From: Acidobacteriota bacterium
GTDB taxonomy: Bacteria > Acidobacteriota > Blastocatellia > Chloracidobacteriales > Chloracidobacteriaceae
Direction: 5' to 3'
Assembly (NCBI GenBank): GCA_016208495.1
Contig: JACQXX010000085.1
Location: 1-64,000 of the forward strand
Length of the DNA stretch: 64,000 bases
Shown here: positions 15,226 through 24,300 of the stretch, in pieces
How the letters are laid out: each line of letters begins with the position of its first letter
Position numbering within the stretch: position 1 is the stretch's first letter
Notes under the pieces: generated by a model
The model's input: the letters and a program-made list of their open reading frames with translations, nothing else
Told to the model about the DNA's origin: nothing
Databases searched by the model: none
Position numbers and translations under genes: made by a program

Positions 15226-16539
15226 TCAAAGTTTGTCCCAGGTGAGCGGATGAGCGTCGTACCAGAGCCCAGGATCCCGATAGGCCACAATGTATCGTTT
15301 ATCCAGCAAGTCTTGACTGACAGGCGTTCCCGAATGGGATTTGGTCGCGTGAACTTCCTGTAATTCTTTGATTTGATTCCGGTTGAGCGGACCGGAAAAC
15401 TTCACGGCACGGTTCTCGATGGTTTTTTGGGCCGCTACGTGGTTGATTTTTTCAATTCCCAGCAATTCAGCCTGGGTACAGACTTCCTGAATCATTCCGA
15501 TGAACGTGCGAAGGACGCCTCCACTGTGCTGAATGAGAGGATCCAGGACATCGGGTTCAAACAGATCAGAGTTGGAGAGTGAAATTTCTACCAGCCGGGT
15601 TCTGACAACCTCAGTGAAGGTGGTGTAACCCTCATCGTGTTTGGAATAAGACGTGTGAGTTGAATTTTTCTTGAACAGCTTGATATTTGGCACAAAGTAG
15701 GACTTGCATCCATCGCCAAGTTGATCAAACCCCAATGAATGAAAGACATACATCGGGACAGTATAAACCACATTACAGATTGGCCCTTTGAGCGCCTGGC
15801 TTTCCAGGAAAATCAAATCTGCCTGTTCGGGTTTGGAAAGTTTGTCGAGTCCATCAACCACAATCAGAAATCGGCGATTCAGCTTCGTCTCAATCTCAGC
15901 AATGATGAGGTTGACCGCCGTGATGATATTTTGGATTTGGGGCTCAAGTTCACGTTTGCGGGCTACTTTCTCCGTAATCCCCGAACTCATTTTAAAAGGT
16001 TTGAGCACTGATTCAGCGAGTTTGCCCCCATACTTTGATCCAACCATTTCGGCACCAAAACAGATCACGTTTTTGGCAAATTCAGCCGCATCGAACGCCT
16101 GATTGGTTACTTCTTCATCCTGGTAAATGGTGAGGTTAAAAATGGATCGTTCCAGGTCTTTGAGCAAAGATTTATCTGGATTGGCGCCATGATTCTGACC
16201 TGCTTTAAACGCCGCAATTCCCAGCAGGTACAAGATATCTATCTGGTTGGTTTGGCTCAGATCAAGATTGTGCTGGGCGTCAAAATACAGAATCAGGTAC
16301 TGAGAGGCATATTCCTTGAGGAATTTCAGGAGCAGAGAGCTTTTCCCGCTCCCACGGTGACCGATAAGGAATCCGCGCGCCGGGGATTTTCGGGCTGGAT
16401 TGCGAAAATCAATGATCATTTCCTGCAAAGGGTTGTGCTCACGTTCGCAATAGAATTGCTCCCCTCGGTTTCCTGTCAAAACTTCTGACGGGTCGAATAC
16501 ATTTTTCACCTGATCCCAAAATTCCGGAGGCCGTGGCAT
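15226..16539 (-). CDS. P-loop ATPase upstream of NACHT gene
   Basis: A 437-residue ATP-binding protein with Walker A GHRGSGKSSLLLKF (near residue 59) and Walker B RFLIVVDGLDKLSKPEQ (near 230), an ORC/STAND-like AAA arrangement. The C-terminal half (after VYTVPMYVFHSLGF) looks like a lid plus winged-helix region. Its last residues (YIVAYRDPGLWYDAHPL) could be a second small domain. There is no signal peptide or membrane segment. The ATG at 16539 has GGAG (16550-16553) about 10 bp upstream. It is the next gene upstream of, and co-oriented with, the NACHT-WD40 gene, but 402 bp of repeat DNA separates them, so an operon is doubtful. A joint role in one system is an inference from position and from shared P-loop logic. 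Confidence 0.75.
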   Translation of the reverse strand: MPRPPEFWDQVKNVFDPSEVLTGNRGEQFYCEREHNPLQEMIIDFRNPARKSPARGFLIGHRGSGKSSLLLKFLKEYASQYLILYFDAQHNLDLSQTNQIDILYLLGIAAFKAGQNHGANPDKSLLKDLERSIFNLTIYQDEEVTNQAFDAAEFAKNVICFGAEMVGSKYGGKLAESVLKPFKMSSGITEKVARKRELEPQIQNIITAVNLIIAEIETKLNRRFLIVVDGLDKLSKPEQADLIFLESQALKGPICNVVYTVPMYVFHSLGFDQLGDGCKSYFVPNIKLFKKNSTHTSYSKHDEGYTTFTEVVRTRLVEISLSNSDLFEPDVLDPLIQHSGGVLRTFIGMIQEVCTQAELLGIEKINHVAAQKTIENRAVKFSGPLNRNQIKELQEVHATKSHSGTPVSQDLLDKRYIVAYRDPGLWYDAHPLTWDKL

Positions 16540-16734
16540 AGTGGTTTATCTCCAGGTCATTGATGAAGTTGTGATACAGCAAGGATTGTGGGCGGAAAGG
16601 AATACCACTTTACCGAATTGCCACCATTGATGCCACGAAAAAATGAAGTGGAACTGTTAAAAATTCTTTTGTTTGGATTGATCATTCAACGTCCAAAATG
16701 ATGTCGCTTCCTGAGGGGGAAAAAAGATCAGTGA

Positions 16735-16764
16735 TTCCCAATTCACGTCGGCTTGCGATATAAT
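16735..16764 (+). promoter_or_regulatory. Sigma70-like promoter of E1-alpha gene
   Basis: A perfect -10 box TATAAT (16759-16764) with a weak -35 TTCCCA (16735-16740) at 18 bp spacing. It lies 17 bp upstream of the first ATG, so either the later ATG at 16836 or a short leader is used. Confidence 0.5.
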
Positions 16765-16781
16765 CCGCGCCCTGTCATTTT

Positions 16782-17837
16782 ATGCACTCTTCAAATTCTG
16801 AATCGTTCGGTTTGAAACTACATCTTCAAAAATCTATGACCACTTCTGTAACCACCAGCACTGTAACCACTTCGCTCACGCGTGAGCAGAAGCTTGAACT
16901 CTATCACTATCTGCGGCAGACCCGCTTGCTCGAAGAACGACTGACCAATCTCTATCGCCAGACCAAGGTCATCGGCGGTCTGTTTCGCAGCCTTGGCCAG
17001 GAAGCCAATGCCGTTGGAACGGCCTACGCGCTCGATAAATCCAAGGGCGATATGATCACGCCGTTGATTCGCGACCTGGGCGCCGTCCTTGTGATGGGTG
17101 GGACGCCACGCGAGATTTTGCTTCAATACATGGCCCGCCGCGATGGTCCAAGCCGTGGACGCGACCTCAACATTCACTTCAGCGACCTGAATCGCGGATT
17201 CATCGGCCCAATTTCGCACCTTGGCGACCTGATGCCGGTGATGACTGGTGTGGCGCTCGCTTCGCGGATGAAAAAACAGGACCGTGTGTGCATGGTGTAT
17301 ATGGGCGATGGCGCGACTTCGACCGGCGCCTTCCACGAAGGACTCAACTTTGCTGCCGTCCAGCGGTTGCCGATTGTGGTGGTGGTTGAGCACAATGGGT
17401 ATGCCTACTCAACGCCGACGTCAAAGCAAATGGCGGTGGACAACATTGTTGAAAAGGCCGCTGGATATGGTATCCGCGGGGAAATGGTGGATGGAAACGA
17501 CGTGCTCGCGGTGTATGAAACCACCCGCGACGCGGTCGAATATGCCCGCTCCGGTCAGGGAACCGTGCTCATCGAATCCAAAACCTTCCGGATGAAGGGC
17601 CACGCTGAACACGACGACCAGCGGTATGTGCCAAAGGAATTGATCGAATACTGGACCGCCCGCGATCCGATTGCGCGCTACGAAAGCTATCTATTGGAAA
17701 ATCAAATCGCGACCCAGGAAGATCTCGACGGTATTGTCGCCAAAATCAACGCTCGTCTTGATGAAGACGTCGCCTTTGCCGAAGCCAACCCGATGCCGGA
17801 CGGCCCAACGGCGGCTGAAGGGGTGTATGCTTCGTGA
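16782..17837 (+). CDS. 2-oxoacid dehydrogenase E1 alpha subunit
   Basis: Thiamine-diphosphate-dependent decarboxylating subunit of a 2-oxoacid dehydrogenase (pyruvate or branched-chain type). The ThDP signature is intact: GDG at 175-177 (VYMGDGATSTGAFHEGL) and the closing Asn in VVVVEHNGYAYSTPT. RDLNIHFSD and TFRMKGHAEHDD fit the phosphorylation-loop region of E1-alpha. The E1-beta and E2 genes do not follow; a terminator lies 72 bp downstream, so the subunit is encoded alone here. An ATG at 16836 (MTTSVTTST) would shorten the protein by 18 residues and is plausible, because the promoter leaves little leader for the first ATG. Branched-chain versus pyruvate specificity cannot be told from motifs alone. 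Confidence 0.88.
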   Translation: MHSSNSESFGLKLHLQKSMTTSVTTSTVTTSLTREQKLELYHYLRQTRLLEERLTNLYRQTKVIGGLFRSLGQEANAVGTAYALDKSKGDMITPLIRDLGAVLVMGGTPREILLQYMARRDGPSRGRDLNIHFSDLNRGFIGPISHLGDLMPVMTGVALASRMKKQDRVCMVYMGDGATSTGAFHEGLNFAAVQRLPIVVVVEHNGYAYSTPTSKQMAVDNIVEKAAGYGIRGEMVDGNDVLAVYETTRDAVEYARSGQGTVLIESKTFRMKGHAEHDDQRYVPKELIEYWTARDPIARYESYLLENQIATQEDLDGIVAKINARLDEDVAFAEANPMPDGPTAAEGVYAS

Positions 17838-17857
17838 GACCAGCGAAGTCGCAATCT

Positions 17858-17883
17858 GTCAGTACCACCTGCGTGAGCGGGTG
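17858..17883. repeat. REP-like palindrome, copy 2
   Basis: Identical over 26 bp to 6706-6731. Here the stem extends to CCACC...GGTGG. It lies 20 bp after the E1-alpha stop. Confidence 0.7.
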
Positions 17884-17909
17884 GGAAGCTCAACGAAGTT
17901 GCAAAAAGC

Positions 17910-17950
17910 AAAAGCTGCCTGAAGTCACCGACTCAGGCAGCTTTTCTTTT
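17910..17950 (+). terminator. Intrinsic terminator of E1-alpha
   Basis: AAAAGCTGCCTGA (17910-17922) pairs with TCAGGCAGCTTTT (17933-17945) around a 10-nt loop, and CTTTTT follows. A strong rho-independent shape. Confidence 0.85.
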
Positions 17951-18005
17951 TGGAGTGCGGCCCACTTGACGCCACTTTATTTTCGTATGCCTTGCCCAAA
18001 AATCA

Positions 18006-18032
18006 AAAAGCCACGAACGTGTCGTGGCTTTT
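18006..18032 (-). terminator. Intrinsic terminator of tRNA-Ser
   Basis: On the minus strand AAAAGCCACGA, loop CACGT, TCGTGGCTTTT, then TGATTTTT. A perfect 11-bp stem, 24 bp past the 3' end of the tRNA. Confidence 0.85.
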
Positions 18033-18056
18033 AAAACAACTTTGTTTGAGAAGTGA

Positions 18057-18142
18057 TGGCGGAGGCAGAGGGACTCGAACCCCCAAGCGGTTCCCCGCGC
18101 CAGTTTTCAAGACTGGTGACTTACCAATTAGCCTATGCCTCC
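18057..18142 (-). tRNA. tRNA-Ser (UGA anticodon)
   Basis: 86 nt on the minus strand including an encoded CCA. The acceptor stem GGAGGCA/TGCCTCC pairs fully, with discriminator G. The anticodon stem CCAGT/ACTGG carries the loop CTTGAAA, so the anticodon is TGA (reads UCA). A long variable arm with the stem GCGG/CCGC marks it as a type II serine tRNA, and the T arm GGGGG-TTCGAGT-CCCTC is present. Confidence 0.95.
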
Positions 18143-18154
18143 GGGGAATTTGAG

Positions 18155-18183
18155 ATAATAGTCAGACTGACCTCGAAGATCAA
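18155..18183 (-). promoter_or_regulatory. Promoter of tRNA-Ser
   Basis: Read on the minus strand: -35 TTGATC (18178-18183), a 17-bp spacer, -10 TATTAT (18155-18160). The spacing is optimal and a start about 7 bp downstream would leave a very short leader before the tRNA. Confidence 0.7.
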
Positions 18184-18276
18184 GCAAAAACTTCAGGCAA
18201 CCTGGATCTATTGCCAAATGACTGTAAGTTGGAAAAGATGTCTACTCAGGATACATTTCAAAAAGAAAGGAATCGT

Positions 18277-18978
18277 ATGAGGACCATTGTTACATACCAA
18301 CAAACAGACTCGGTTGCGACCATCACCATGGATGATGGGAAGGTAAATGCCATGTCGGTGACCATGATCTCGGAAGTAAATAATGCCCTGAATCAGGCGC
18401 TGGTTGATAAATCCGCCGTGGTGTTGACGGGAAGAACGGGTCTGTTCTCGGCGGGTTTCGATCTGCCAGTGCTCAAAGCAGGCGGTGCCCAGGCCCGTGA
18501 GATGCTCAGGACGGGTTTTGAACTGGCGGAACGGTTATTGTCATTTCCAAAACCAGTTGTCATTGCCTGTAGTGGACACGCCTTAGCCATGGGGGTTTTC
18601 CTGGTACTGTCCGGCGACTACCGGATTGGCGCCGAAGGTGACTTCAAAATCGGCGCCAACGAAGTGGCCATTGGGTTGACGATGCCCGACTTCGGCATTG
18701 AAATCTGTCGGCAACGACTTGCGCCAGCCCACTTCAATCGTGCGGTGATCAATGCTGAGATCTACACTCCTGGCCAGGCAGTTCTGGCTGGATTCCTCGA
18801 TCAGGTTGTCCCTATGGCAGAGTTATTGGATGTGGCGCAACAAAAGGCGATACAACTCACCAAACTCAATATGCCAGCCCATGCCGCAACGAAGTTACGT
18901 GCCAGAGGGGAAACGCTGAAGGCGCTGCGCCGGGCAATCGAAATGGGCGATGACATCCCCTGGGCTCAAGAGGAATGA
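18277..18978 (+). CDS. Enoyl-CoA hydratase/isomerase family protein
   Basis: A 233-residue crotonase-fold protein; family members hydrate, isomerise or hydrolyse acyl-CoA thioesters. The oxyanion-hole segments are recognisable: LFSAGFDLPVL and VIACSGHALAMGVFLVLSGDYRIGA, followed by FKIGANEVAIGLTMPDFGIE, where a Glu sits close to the usual catalytic position. It is shorter than typical hydratases (about 260), lacking some of the C-terminal helices. ATG 18277 with AAAGG about 6 bp upstream is chosen over a frame start at 18211. It stands alone, divergent from the tRNA. The exact CoA substrate is not predictable. Confidence 0.85.
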   Translation: MRTIVTYQQTDSVATITMDDGKVNAMSVTMISEVNNALNQALVDKSAVVLTGRTGLFSAGFDLPVLKAGGAQAREMLRTGFELAERLLSFPKPVVIACSGHALAMGVFLVLSGDYRIGAEGDFKIGANEVAIGLTMPDFGIEICRQRLAPAHFNRAVINAEIYTPGQAVLAGFLDQVVPMAELLDVAQQKAIQLTKLNMPAHAATKLRARGETLKALRRAIEMGDDIPWAQEE

Positions 18979-19002
18979 AACAGGAACTTTGGAGAAAATA
19001 AT

Positions 19003-19728
19003 CTATCTGGAATTGGGAAATCGGGGCGGGCCGAAATGCCAGTCGCGCATAAATTCATGCGTCCAGGCGGCACCGGCCTTGGGCTGGATCATCGGGATTC
19101 CCGGCGAATGAATATAATGATGGTGTTTGTAATGCACGACGTCCGGATGGTCTTCACCGGCCCTGGCCTGGGACAGGTTTGGCAGGTAAGCGGATTGAAG
19201 CGTGGCCTGGAGGTAGGCATTGAAGGCTTTACGAACTTCTCCCAGCACGCTGATGGAACCCGAAGCAAAAATGGCCCAGGGTTCGGCGATTTCCTGAAAC
19301 CAGCCTGGGCGTTCGGCGATAGTTTCAAAATGTGGGCCAAAGCGTTCCGCGAGAGGTTGAAAAACTGAAACCACCTGAGCTTTCAGATGTGGCTGTTGAC
19401 CGGCAAATTCAACGTCAAGCACCAAAACGTGAGCCCGCTCGCCAACCACAACCCATTCTGAAGCAAAAATCGGCAGAAGTTCCGGGCTGGCGGTTGGATA
19501 CACCATAAGCGTCGCGACGTCAGCCACAACTGATTGAATCCGGGAATATTTCAGATTTAACCGACTATCCGCCAGAATCCATCCATCGCTGGTGACCTGG
19601 AGCATTTTAGCTGATTCACCAAACACAGCATGGCGAAACGTTTCGGGACGAGATTCCTGGACCATTCCGAGTGGCGAAATCAATTCAATTGCGTTCTCCA
19701 GTGTCCAGCCAACTGCATCTTTGAGCAT
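19003..19728 (-). CDS. Ferredoxin-dependent bilin reductase-like protein
   Basis: A 241-residue protein resembling, by eye, the HY2/PcyA/PebA-PebB fold. It aligns in order with a KFRxxR-like start (NLKYSRIQSVVADV), the 'yP....LPifg.dlv..g....vlDl' core (MVYPTASPELLPIFASEWVVVGERAHVLVLDVEF), a wF...sp..iF segment, a helix of the form V..aFn.YL (EVRKAFNAYLQATL) and a C-terminal WTHEFMRDWHFGP reminiscent of the family's DWT...h.vLF end. The DPAR motif of the true bilin reductases is absent, and the usual catalytic Asp cannot be placed. Phycobilin reductases use ferredoxin to reduce biliverdin; no haem oxygenase or phytochrome is next to it here. It lies 137 bp downstream of gatA. Confidence 0.5.
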   Translation of the reverse strand: MLKDAVGWTLENAIELISPLGMVQESRPETFRHAVFGESAKMLQVTSDGWILADSRLNLKYSRIQSVVADVATLMVYPTASPELLPIFASEWVVVGERAHVLVLDVEFAGQQPHLKAQVVSVFQPLAERFGPHFETIAERPGWFQEIAEPWAIFASGSISVLGEVRKAFNAYLQATLQSAYLPNLSQARAGEDHPDVVHYKHHHYIHSPGIPMIQPKAGAAWTHEFMRDWHFGPPRFPNSR

Positions 19729-19809
19729 TGTGAGATCACCTTACCGAAAAATCCGGCGGGACCAGGAATTTTCAACCAGCTTTTCCAGGGAAATCGCGGA
19801 ACAATTCAG

Positions 19810-19850
19810 CCGTGGTAGCACACGGCCTTTGGAGCCGTGCGCTATCGCGG
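19810..19850 (-). terminator. Hairpin after gatA
   Basis: CCG...TAGCACACGGC pairs with GCCGTGCGCTA...CGG around CTTTGGA (19826-19832), with one internal mismatch. It follows the gatA stop by 16 bp, but no T-tract follows on the gatA strand, so it may be a palindromic repeat instead. Confidence 0.4.
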
Positions 19851-19865
19851 AGTGGGAAGTTGTCT

Positions 19866-21323
19866 TTAAAGCGCAGGTGATTTTGGAAATGGGTACGCCT
19901 GTTCATAGGCAAAAGCAGTGTTGAGCAACCGGCTTTCGGCAAAATGGGGTGCAATCAACTGCATGCCGATTGGAAGACCCGCTTCGCTCAGACCGCAGGG
20001 CAGGCTCAGGCCCGGAACTCCCACCATGTTGAGTGTGACCGTGTAAATATCGGAAAGATACATCTGGAGCGGATCATCGGTTTTTGAACCAAGTTTGAAG
20101 GCCGGCGTGGGCGATGTCGGTGTCAACAGGACGTCACACTGTTCAAAGGCACGTTCAAAATCCTGGCGCAACAGCGTCCGGACTTTTTGGGCTTTGAGGT
20201 AATAGGCGTCGTAGTACCCGGAGGACAGCGTGTAGGTCCCCAGCATGATTCGGCGTTTGACTTCGGGGCCAAACCCAAGATCACGGGTTTTCTGATACAT
20301 CTCGTGGAGTGATTTGACGCCTTCAACGCGGAATCCATAGCGGACACCATCAAACCGGGCCAGGTTGGCGCTCGCTTCGGCGGTGGCAATGATGTAGTAA
20401 TCCGGAATCGCATACCCTGAGTTGGGAAGTGACGTCTCGACCAGTTCGGCGCCTAATTCCTGATACCGGGTCAGCGCCTGCTGAATTACGGCATTGACTT
20501 CCGGGTCCAGTCCATCACCAAAGGCTTCTTTCGGAATGCCAATTCGCAAACCTTTGATAGTGCCGGTCAATTCAGCCAGATAATCCGGTACTTCGACCTG
20601 AGCTGATGTCGCGTCGTGGGTGTCGCGACCAGCCAGGACGCCGAGCATGCGGGCCACATCCTGGGTGGTTTTCGCCATAGGCCCAATCTGGTCCAACGAT
20701 GATCCAAATGCCACCAGTCCATAGCGTGACACTCGACCATAGGTTGGCTTTAATCCAACGATGCCGCACAAACTGGCTGGCTGGCGGATTGATCCGCCGG
20801 TGTCAGAACCAGTCGCCAGGACACACAGGTCAGCGGCGACGGCGGCGGCACTTCCGCCACTTGATCCACCGGGCACACAGGTCAAATCCCAGGGGTTGCG
20901 AACCGGGCCAAACGCTGAATTTTCATTCGACGAACCCATGGCGAATTCGTCCAGATTGGTTTTGCCCACGATGATGGCACCCGCCGCTTCGAGTTTTTCC
21001 ACCGCAGTCGCAGTGTAGGGAGGCTGAAAATTTCCCAGGATTTTCGAAGCGCAGGTGGTTCGGACACCCTTGAGGCACTGATTGTCTTTGACCGCAATCG
21101 GGACACCAGTCAGGGCCAGAAACGGCTTCCCGGTGGCCAGATCGGCATCCACTTGCGTCGCTCGGGCCATGGCTCGATCCCTGGTGATGGTAATAAAAGC
21201 ATTCAATTCTGGATTCAGCGCTTCAATGCGGTCCAGCACGGCTGTGCAAACTTCAGTGGCCGTTGTTTCGCGTGCGGCGAGCGCTTTCTGAAGCGCCTCG
21301 ACGGTTAAACCGATGGTGTTCAA
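19866..21323 (-). CDS. gatA: Asp/Glu-tRNA amidotransferase subunit A
   Basis: Glutaminase subunit of the GatCAB complex, which converts Glu-tRNA(Gln) or Asp-tRNA(Asn) to the amide form. 485 residues, the normal size. The amidase signature is complete: catalytic Lys in [11 protein letters not shown], the cis-Ser region [16 protein letters not shown] and the nucleophile Ser in [16 protein letters not shown]. Downstream lie [25 protein letters not shown] and a C-terminal LSLPCGL...PIGMQLI. gatB and gatC are not adjacent. The start at 21323 is preceded on its strand by AGGGGAGGACTC, a good ribosome site, and then by a long GTGACAAG-type array. Confidence 0.95.
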   Translation of the reverse strand: MNTIGLTVEALQKALAARETTATEVCTAVLDRIEALNPELNAFITITRDRAMARATQVDADLATGKPFLALTGVPIAVKDNQCLKGVRTTCASKILGNFQPPYTATAVEKLEAAGAIIVGKTNLDEFAMGSSNENSAFGPVRNPWDLTCVPGGSSGGSAAAVAADLCVLATGSDTGGSIRQPASLCGIVGLKPTYGRVSRYGLVAFGSSLDQIGPMAKTTQDVARMLGVLAGRDTHDATSAQVEVPDYLAELTGTIKGLRIGIPKEAFGDGLDPEVNAVIQQALTRYQELGAELVETSLPNSGYAIPDYYIIATAEASANLARFDGVRYGFRVEGVKSLHEMYQKTRDLGFGPEVKRRIMLGTYTLSSGYYDAYYLKAQKVRTLLRQDFERAFEQCDVLLTPTSPTPAFKLGSKTDDPLQMYLSDIYTVTLNMVGVPGLSLPCGLSEAGLPIGMQLIAPHFAESRLLNTAFAYEQAYPFPKSPAL

Positions 21324-21349
21324 GTTCAGAGTCCTCCCCTAAAAGAATG

Positions 21350-21533
21350 AAGAATGACAGAGTGACAAGATGACAAGATGACAAGGTGACTTTTTGACAA
21401 GGTGACTTTTTGACAAGGTGACTTTTTGACAAGGTGACTTTTTGACAATCATTTTGTCACCCTGTCACCTTGTCACTTTGTCACTTTGTCACCCTGTCAC
21501 CTTGTCACCTTGTCAAAAGTCACCTTGTCATTT
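21350..21533. repeat. GTGACAAG octamer array
   Basis: About 20 units of an 8-bp repeat (GTGACAAG and variants such as TTTTTGAC). The middle part is a 16-bp double unit and the right half reads on the opposite strand, so the block is an imperfect large palindrome (GTGAC... then GTCAC...). It overlaps the last codons of the LON-domain gene (stop at 21520). Confidence 0.85.
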
Positions 21534-22236
21534 CATCATTTTCCAGCAACTGGGCGAGCGTTTTGTGTGAGCCATGCCCGTTGGTCCTGGCTTTTTCATG
21601 AACGGCGGCGCGGAGTTCATATTGTCCGACGACGCCCTGGAGCATTTTTTTCAGGCGCTCCAACCGTGCTTGAACCGATATCAGTTCAAGCAGTTCAAGT
21701 CGGTGAGCTGTACTTAACTGGAGTGTGCTCGCAATCGAAAACGACAGTTCCTCTGGATCATCAGGTAATTCGTCTTCAGTCAAATCGTTGTTTTGAATGA
21801 CCTGGGTGGCGCGGATGGTACGCCGGTACAACGTTGTGACCTGATCAGCCAATTCATTGAGGTCCTGGTCGGTCAAATTATCCTGAAAGAATTCAACTTT
21901 TGCCTGAAGATAAGATTTGGTTTCGATATATTCAAGGGTTCGATAGCGCATTACCCCAGTCGTTAGCAGGTTCAGGCGGCCTTCTTGAAGCGGAACCGTC
22001 GCCAGGATAAAGGCTGCACAGCCAACTCTTGCGGTTGGCGGCGGCCAGCCTTCTTTACTGTCCAGAAACGTGATTCCAAACAACCGGTCGTTGTCCAGGC
22101 AGTCTTTGATCATTTCCTTGTACCGCTCCTCAAAGATGTGGAGCGGCAGCATCGCGCCTGGAAACAACACCAGCGGCAAGGGAAACAGTGGCAGTGTTCG
22201 TGAACCTTCTAAACTTGGAATCGGAGGAATTGACAT
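21520..22236 (-). CDS. LON substrate-binding domain protein
   Basis: A 238-residue stand-alone homologue of the N-terminal domain of Lon protease (PUA-like fold). LPLFPLPLVLFPGAMLPLHIFEERYKEMI near the start and the strand order through TARVGCAAFI and GRLNLLTTGVMRYR are diagnostic. No AAA or protease domain follows. Such proteins are thought to bind unfolded peptides, but their role is not established. The start is set at ATG 22236 (MSIPPIPSLEGSR); the open frame further upstream to 22401 is only the translated MITE-1 element. The last residues (LLENDEMTR) run into the octamer array, so the extreme C-terminus is probably repeat-derived. Confidence 0.85.
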   Translation of the reverse strand: MSIPPIPSLEGSRTLPLFPLPLVLFPGAMLPLHIFEERYKEMIKDCLDNDRLFGITFLDSKEGWPPPTARVGCAAFILATVPLQEGRLNLLTTGVMRYRTLEYIETKSYLQAKVEFFQDNLTDQDLNELADQVTTLYRRTIRATQVIQNNDLTEDELPDDPEELSFSIASTLQLSTAHRLELLELISVQARLERLKKMLQGVVGQYELRAAVHEKARTNGHGSHKTLAQLLENDEMTR

Positions 22237-22272
22237 AGGAACGGTTTGGGTTCGGGGTATGGGGTTCGAGGT

Positions 22273-22479
22273 ATAAGCATCAGGATAAGGAAATGTGAAC
22301 CTGTTTGAGACAAGAAGCGGAGGAGAAACGGGAACAGGGAGACCTTCCGCGGAGGTTGTACGGTTGAATGAACTCCGGTTGGGAGCAGAGGAAGGAGGCA
22401 ATTGAATGTGTCTCGGTGTCCCCCTGTCCCTCTGTTCCCTTGTCCAGATCGGACGGTGTTCCCTTATCCTGGCGTTTAT
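22273..22479 (+). mobile_element. MITE-1 copy A
   Basis: 207-bp element with terminal inverted repeats ATAAGCATCAGGATAAGG (22273-22290) and CCTTATCCTGGCGTTTAT (22462-22479), matching at 15 of 18. The interior begins AAATGTGAACCTGTTTGAGACAAG and contains GGGAGACC/GGTGTCCCC-like inverted segments. There is no coding capacity. It shares its left part with copy B (41241) and with the reverse of copy C (58834). Confidence 0.7.
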
Positions 22480-22500
22480 AATCCTGAACCCTCAGATGGA

Positions 22501-24300
22501 TTATTCACTGACACGAAGGACCGCCAGAAACGCTTCCTGCGGGATTTCAACCCGTCCGACACGCTTCATCCGTTTTTTGCCTTCCTTTTGCTTTTCAAGC
22601 AGCTTCCGTTTCCGCGTAATATCGCCGCCGTAACATTTGGCCAGCACGTTTTTACCGGCGGCTTTGACCGTCTGGCGTGAAATGACTCGATTTCCAATCG
22701 CCGCCTGAATCGGAACTTCGAACAACTGTCGGGGAATAAGTTCCTTCATCTTGTCAACCAGCAGTTTGCCGCGTTGATAGGCGTTGTCACGATGGACAAT
22801 GAGTGAGAGCGCGTCGAGTGGTTCGCCGGCAACCATCACATCCAGTTTCACCAGATCCGAGACCTGATAGCCATTTAAATGGTAATCAAGCGAGGCATAT
22901 CCGCGGGAAACTGATTTCAATCGGTCAAAGAAGTCAAGCACCACTTCGAGTAATGGCAGGTCATAGGTCAACATGACGCGTTGGGGGCCGACGTACTCAA
23001 AGCCTCGTTGGGTACCGCGTTTTTCTTCCAAAAGCTTCAGGATTGGCCCCAGGAAATCATCATGGGTCAAAATGACCGCCCGGATGATTGGTTCTTCAAT
23101 GTGTTCGATCTTGGAAGGATCTGGAAGCCGGGCCGGGCTGTCAATACTGAGGACTTCACCTGCCGTGGTCGTGACCAGAAAACGAACGCTGGGGGCCGTG
23201 GTGATCAAATCGAGGTTGAACTCACGTTCGAGCCGCTCCTGGACAATTTCCATGTGCAGCAACCCGAGGAACCCGCACCGAAAGCCAAAACCCAGGGCCA
23301 TTGAGTTTTCCGGCTCATAAAAAAATGACGAATCATTGAGCCGCAATTTCTCAAGCGCGTCGCGAAGTTCCTCATACTTATCGCTTTCAACCGGATACAA
23401 GCCTGAAAAGACCATCGGCTTGATTTCTTGAAAGCCGGCACAGGGTTCGGCGGTCGGGTTGGCGGCACTGGTGACGGTGTCGCCAATTTGCACGTCCGCG
23501 ATGGTTTTGATATTTGAGACAATGAATCCGACTTCACCGGCGCCCAACTCATTGATGGTTTGGGCTTTGGGGGTGAGGACACCCAGTGCTTCAACCTGAT
23601 AATCACGCCCAGTCGCCATAAATCGGAATTTCATGCCTGGGCGAATCGTTCCGTCAATCAGCCGGATCATCACAATCACCCCACGGTACGGATCAAACCA
23701 GGAGTCAAAAATCAGTGCCTTGAGGGGTTCCTCGCGGCTGCCTTTCGGTGGTGGAATATGCTGAATAATGCCTTCCAGAACATCTTCCACGCCCTGGCCG
23801 GTTTTGGCGCTGGTCAGGACCGCGTTTGAGGCGTCAAGTCCAATGACCTGTTCGATTTGTTCCAGGACCCGGTCCGGGTCCGCCGACGGCAAATCAATCT
23901 TGTTAATGACAGGGATCATTTCAAGATTGTTATCGAGCGCGAGGTAGGCATTGGCCAGTGTTTGGGCTTCCACTCCCTGAGACGCGTCCACAATCACCAG
24001 TGCCCCTTCGCAGGCCGCCAGCGAGCGGGAGACTTCATACGAAAAATCAACGTGGCCAGGCGTGTCGATCAGGTTCAGGATATAGTCCTCGCCGTCTTGG
24101 GCCCGATAATTGAGCCGCACGGCGTGGGCTTTAATTGTAATGCCGCGTTCTCGTTCAAGGTCCATGGCATCGAGGACCTGCTCGGACATTTCCCGTGAGG
24201 AGAGCGCCCCGGTTTTTTCCAGGATGCGGTCGGCCAGCGTTGATTTTCCGTGGTCAATGTGGGCAATGATTGAAAAATTCCGAATTCGTTCTGTGTTCAT
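22501..24300 (-). CDS. lepA: Elongation factor 4 (LepA)
   Basis: Ribosomal GTPase that remodels stalled or mistranslocated ribosomes. 599 residues from ATG 24300 ([18 protein letters not shown]). The G1 (AHIDHGKST), G3 ([12 protein letters not shown]), G4 (NKIDLP) and G5 (SAKTG) motifs are all intact, and the LepA-specific C-terminal domain ends with [26 protein letters not shown], the family signature. The frame upstream to 24426 (MCGFHHHS...) is not conserved LepA sequence and is rejected. The next gene on the strand (LON-domain) starts 264 bp downstream beyond a MITE, so they are not an operon. Confidence 0.96.
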   Translation of the reverse strand: MNTERIRNFSIIAHIDHGKSTLADRILEKTGALSSREMSEQVLDAMDLERERGITIKAHAVRLNYRAQDGEDYILNLIDTPGHVDFSYEVSRSLAACEGALVIVDASQGVEAQTLANAYLALDNNLEMIPVINKIDLPSADPDRVLEQIEQVIGLDASNAVLTSAKTGQGVEDVLEGIIQHIPPPKGSREEPLKALIFDSWFDPYRGVIVMIRLIDGTIRPGMKFRFMATGRDYQVEALGVLTPKAQTINELGAGEVGFIVSNIKTIADVQIGDTVTSAANPTAEPCAGFQEIKPMVFSGLYPVESDKYEELRDALEKLRLNDSSFFYEPENSMALGFGFRCGFLGLLHMEIVQERLEREFNLDLITTAPSVRFLVTTTAGEVLSIDSPARLPDPSKIEHIEEPIIRAVILTHDDFLGPILKLLEEKRGTQRGFEYVGPQRVMLTYDLPLLEVVLDFFDRLKSVSRGYASLDYHLNGYQVSDLVKLDVMVAGEPLDALSLIVHRDNAYQRGKLLVDKMKELIPRQLFEVPIQAAIGNRVISRQTVKAAGKNVLAKCYGGDITRKRKLLEKQKEGKKRMKRVGRVEIPQEAFLAVLRVSE

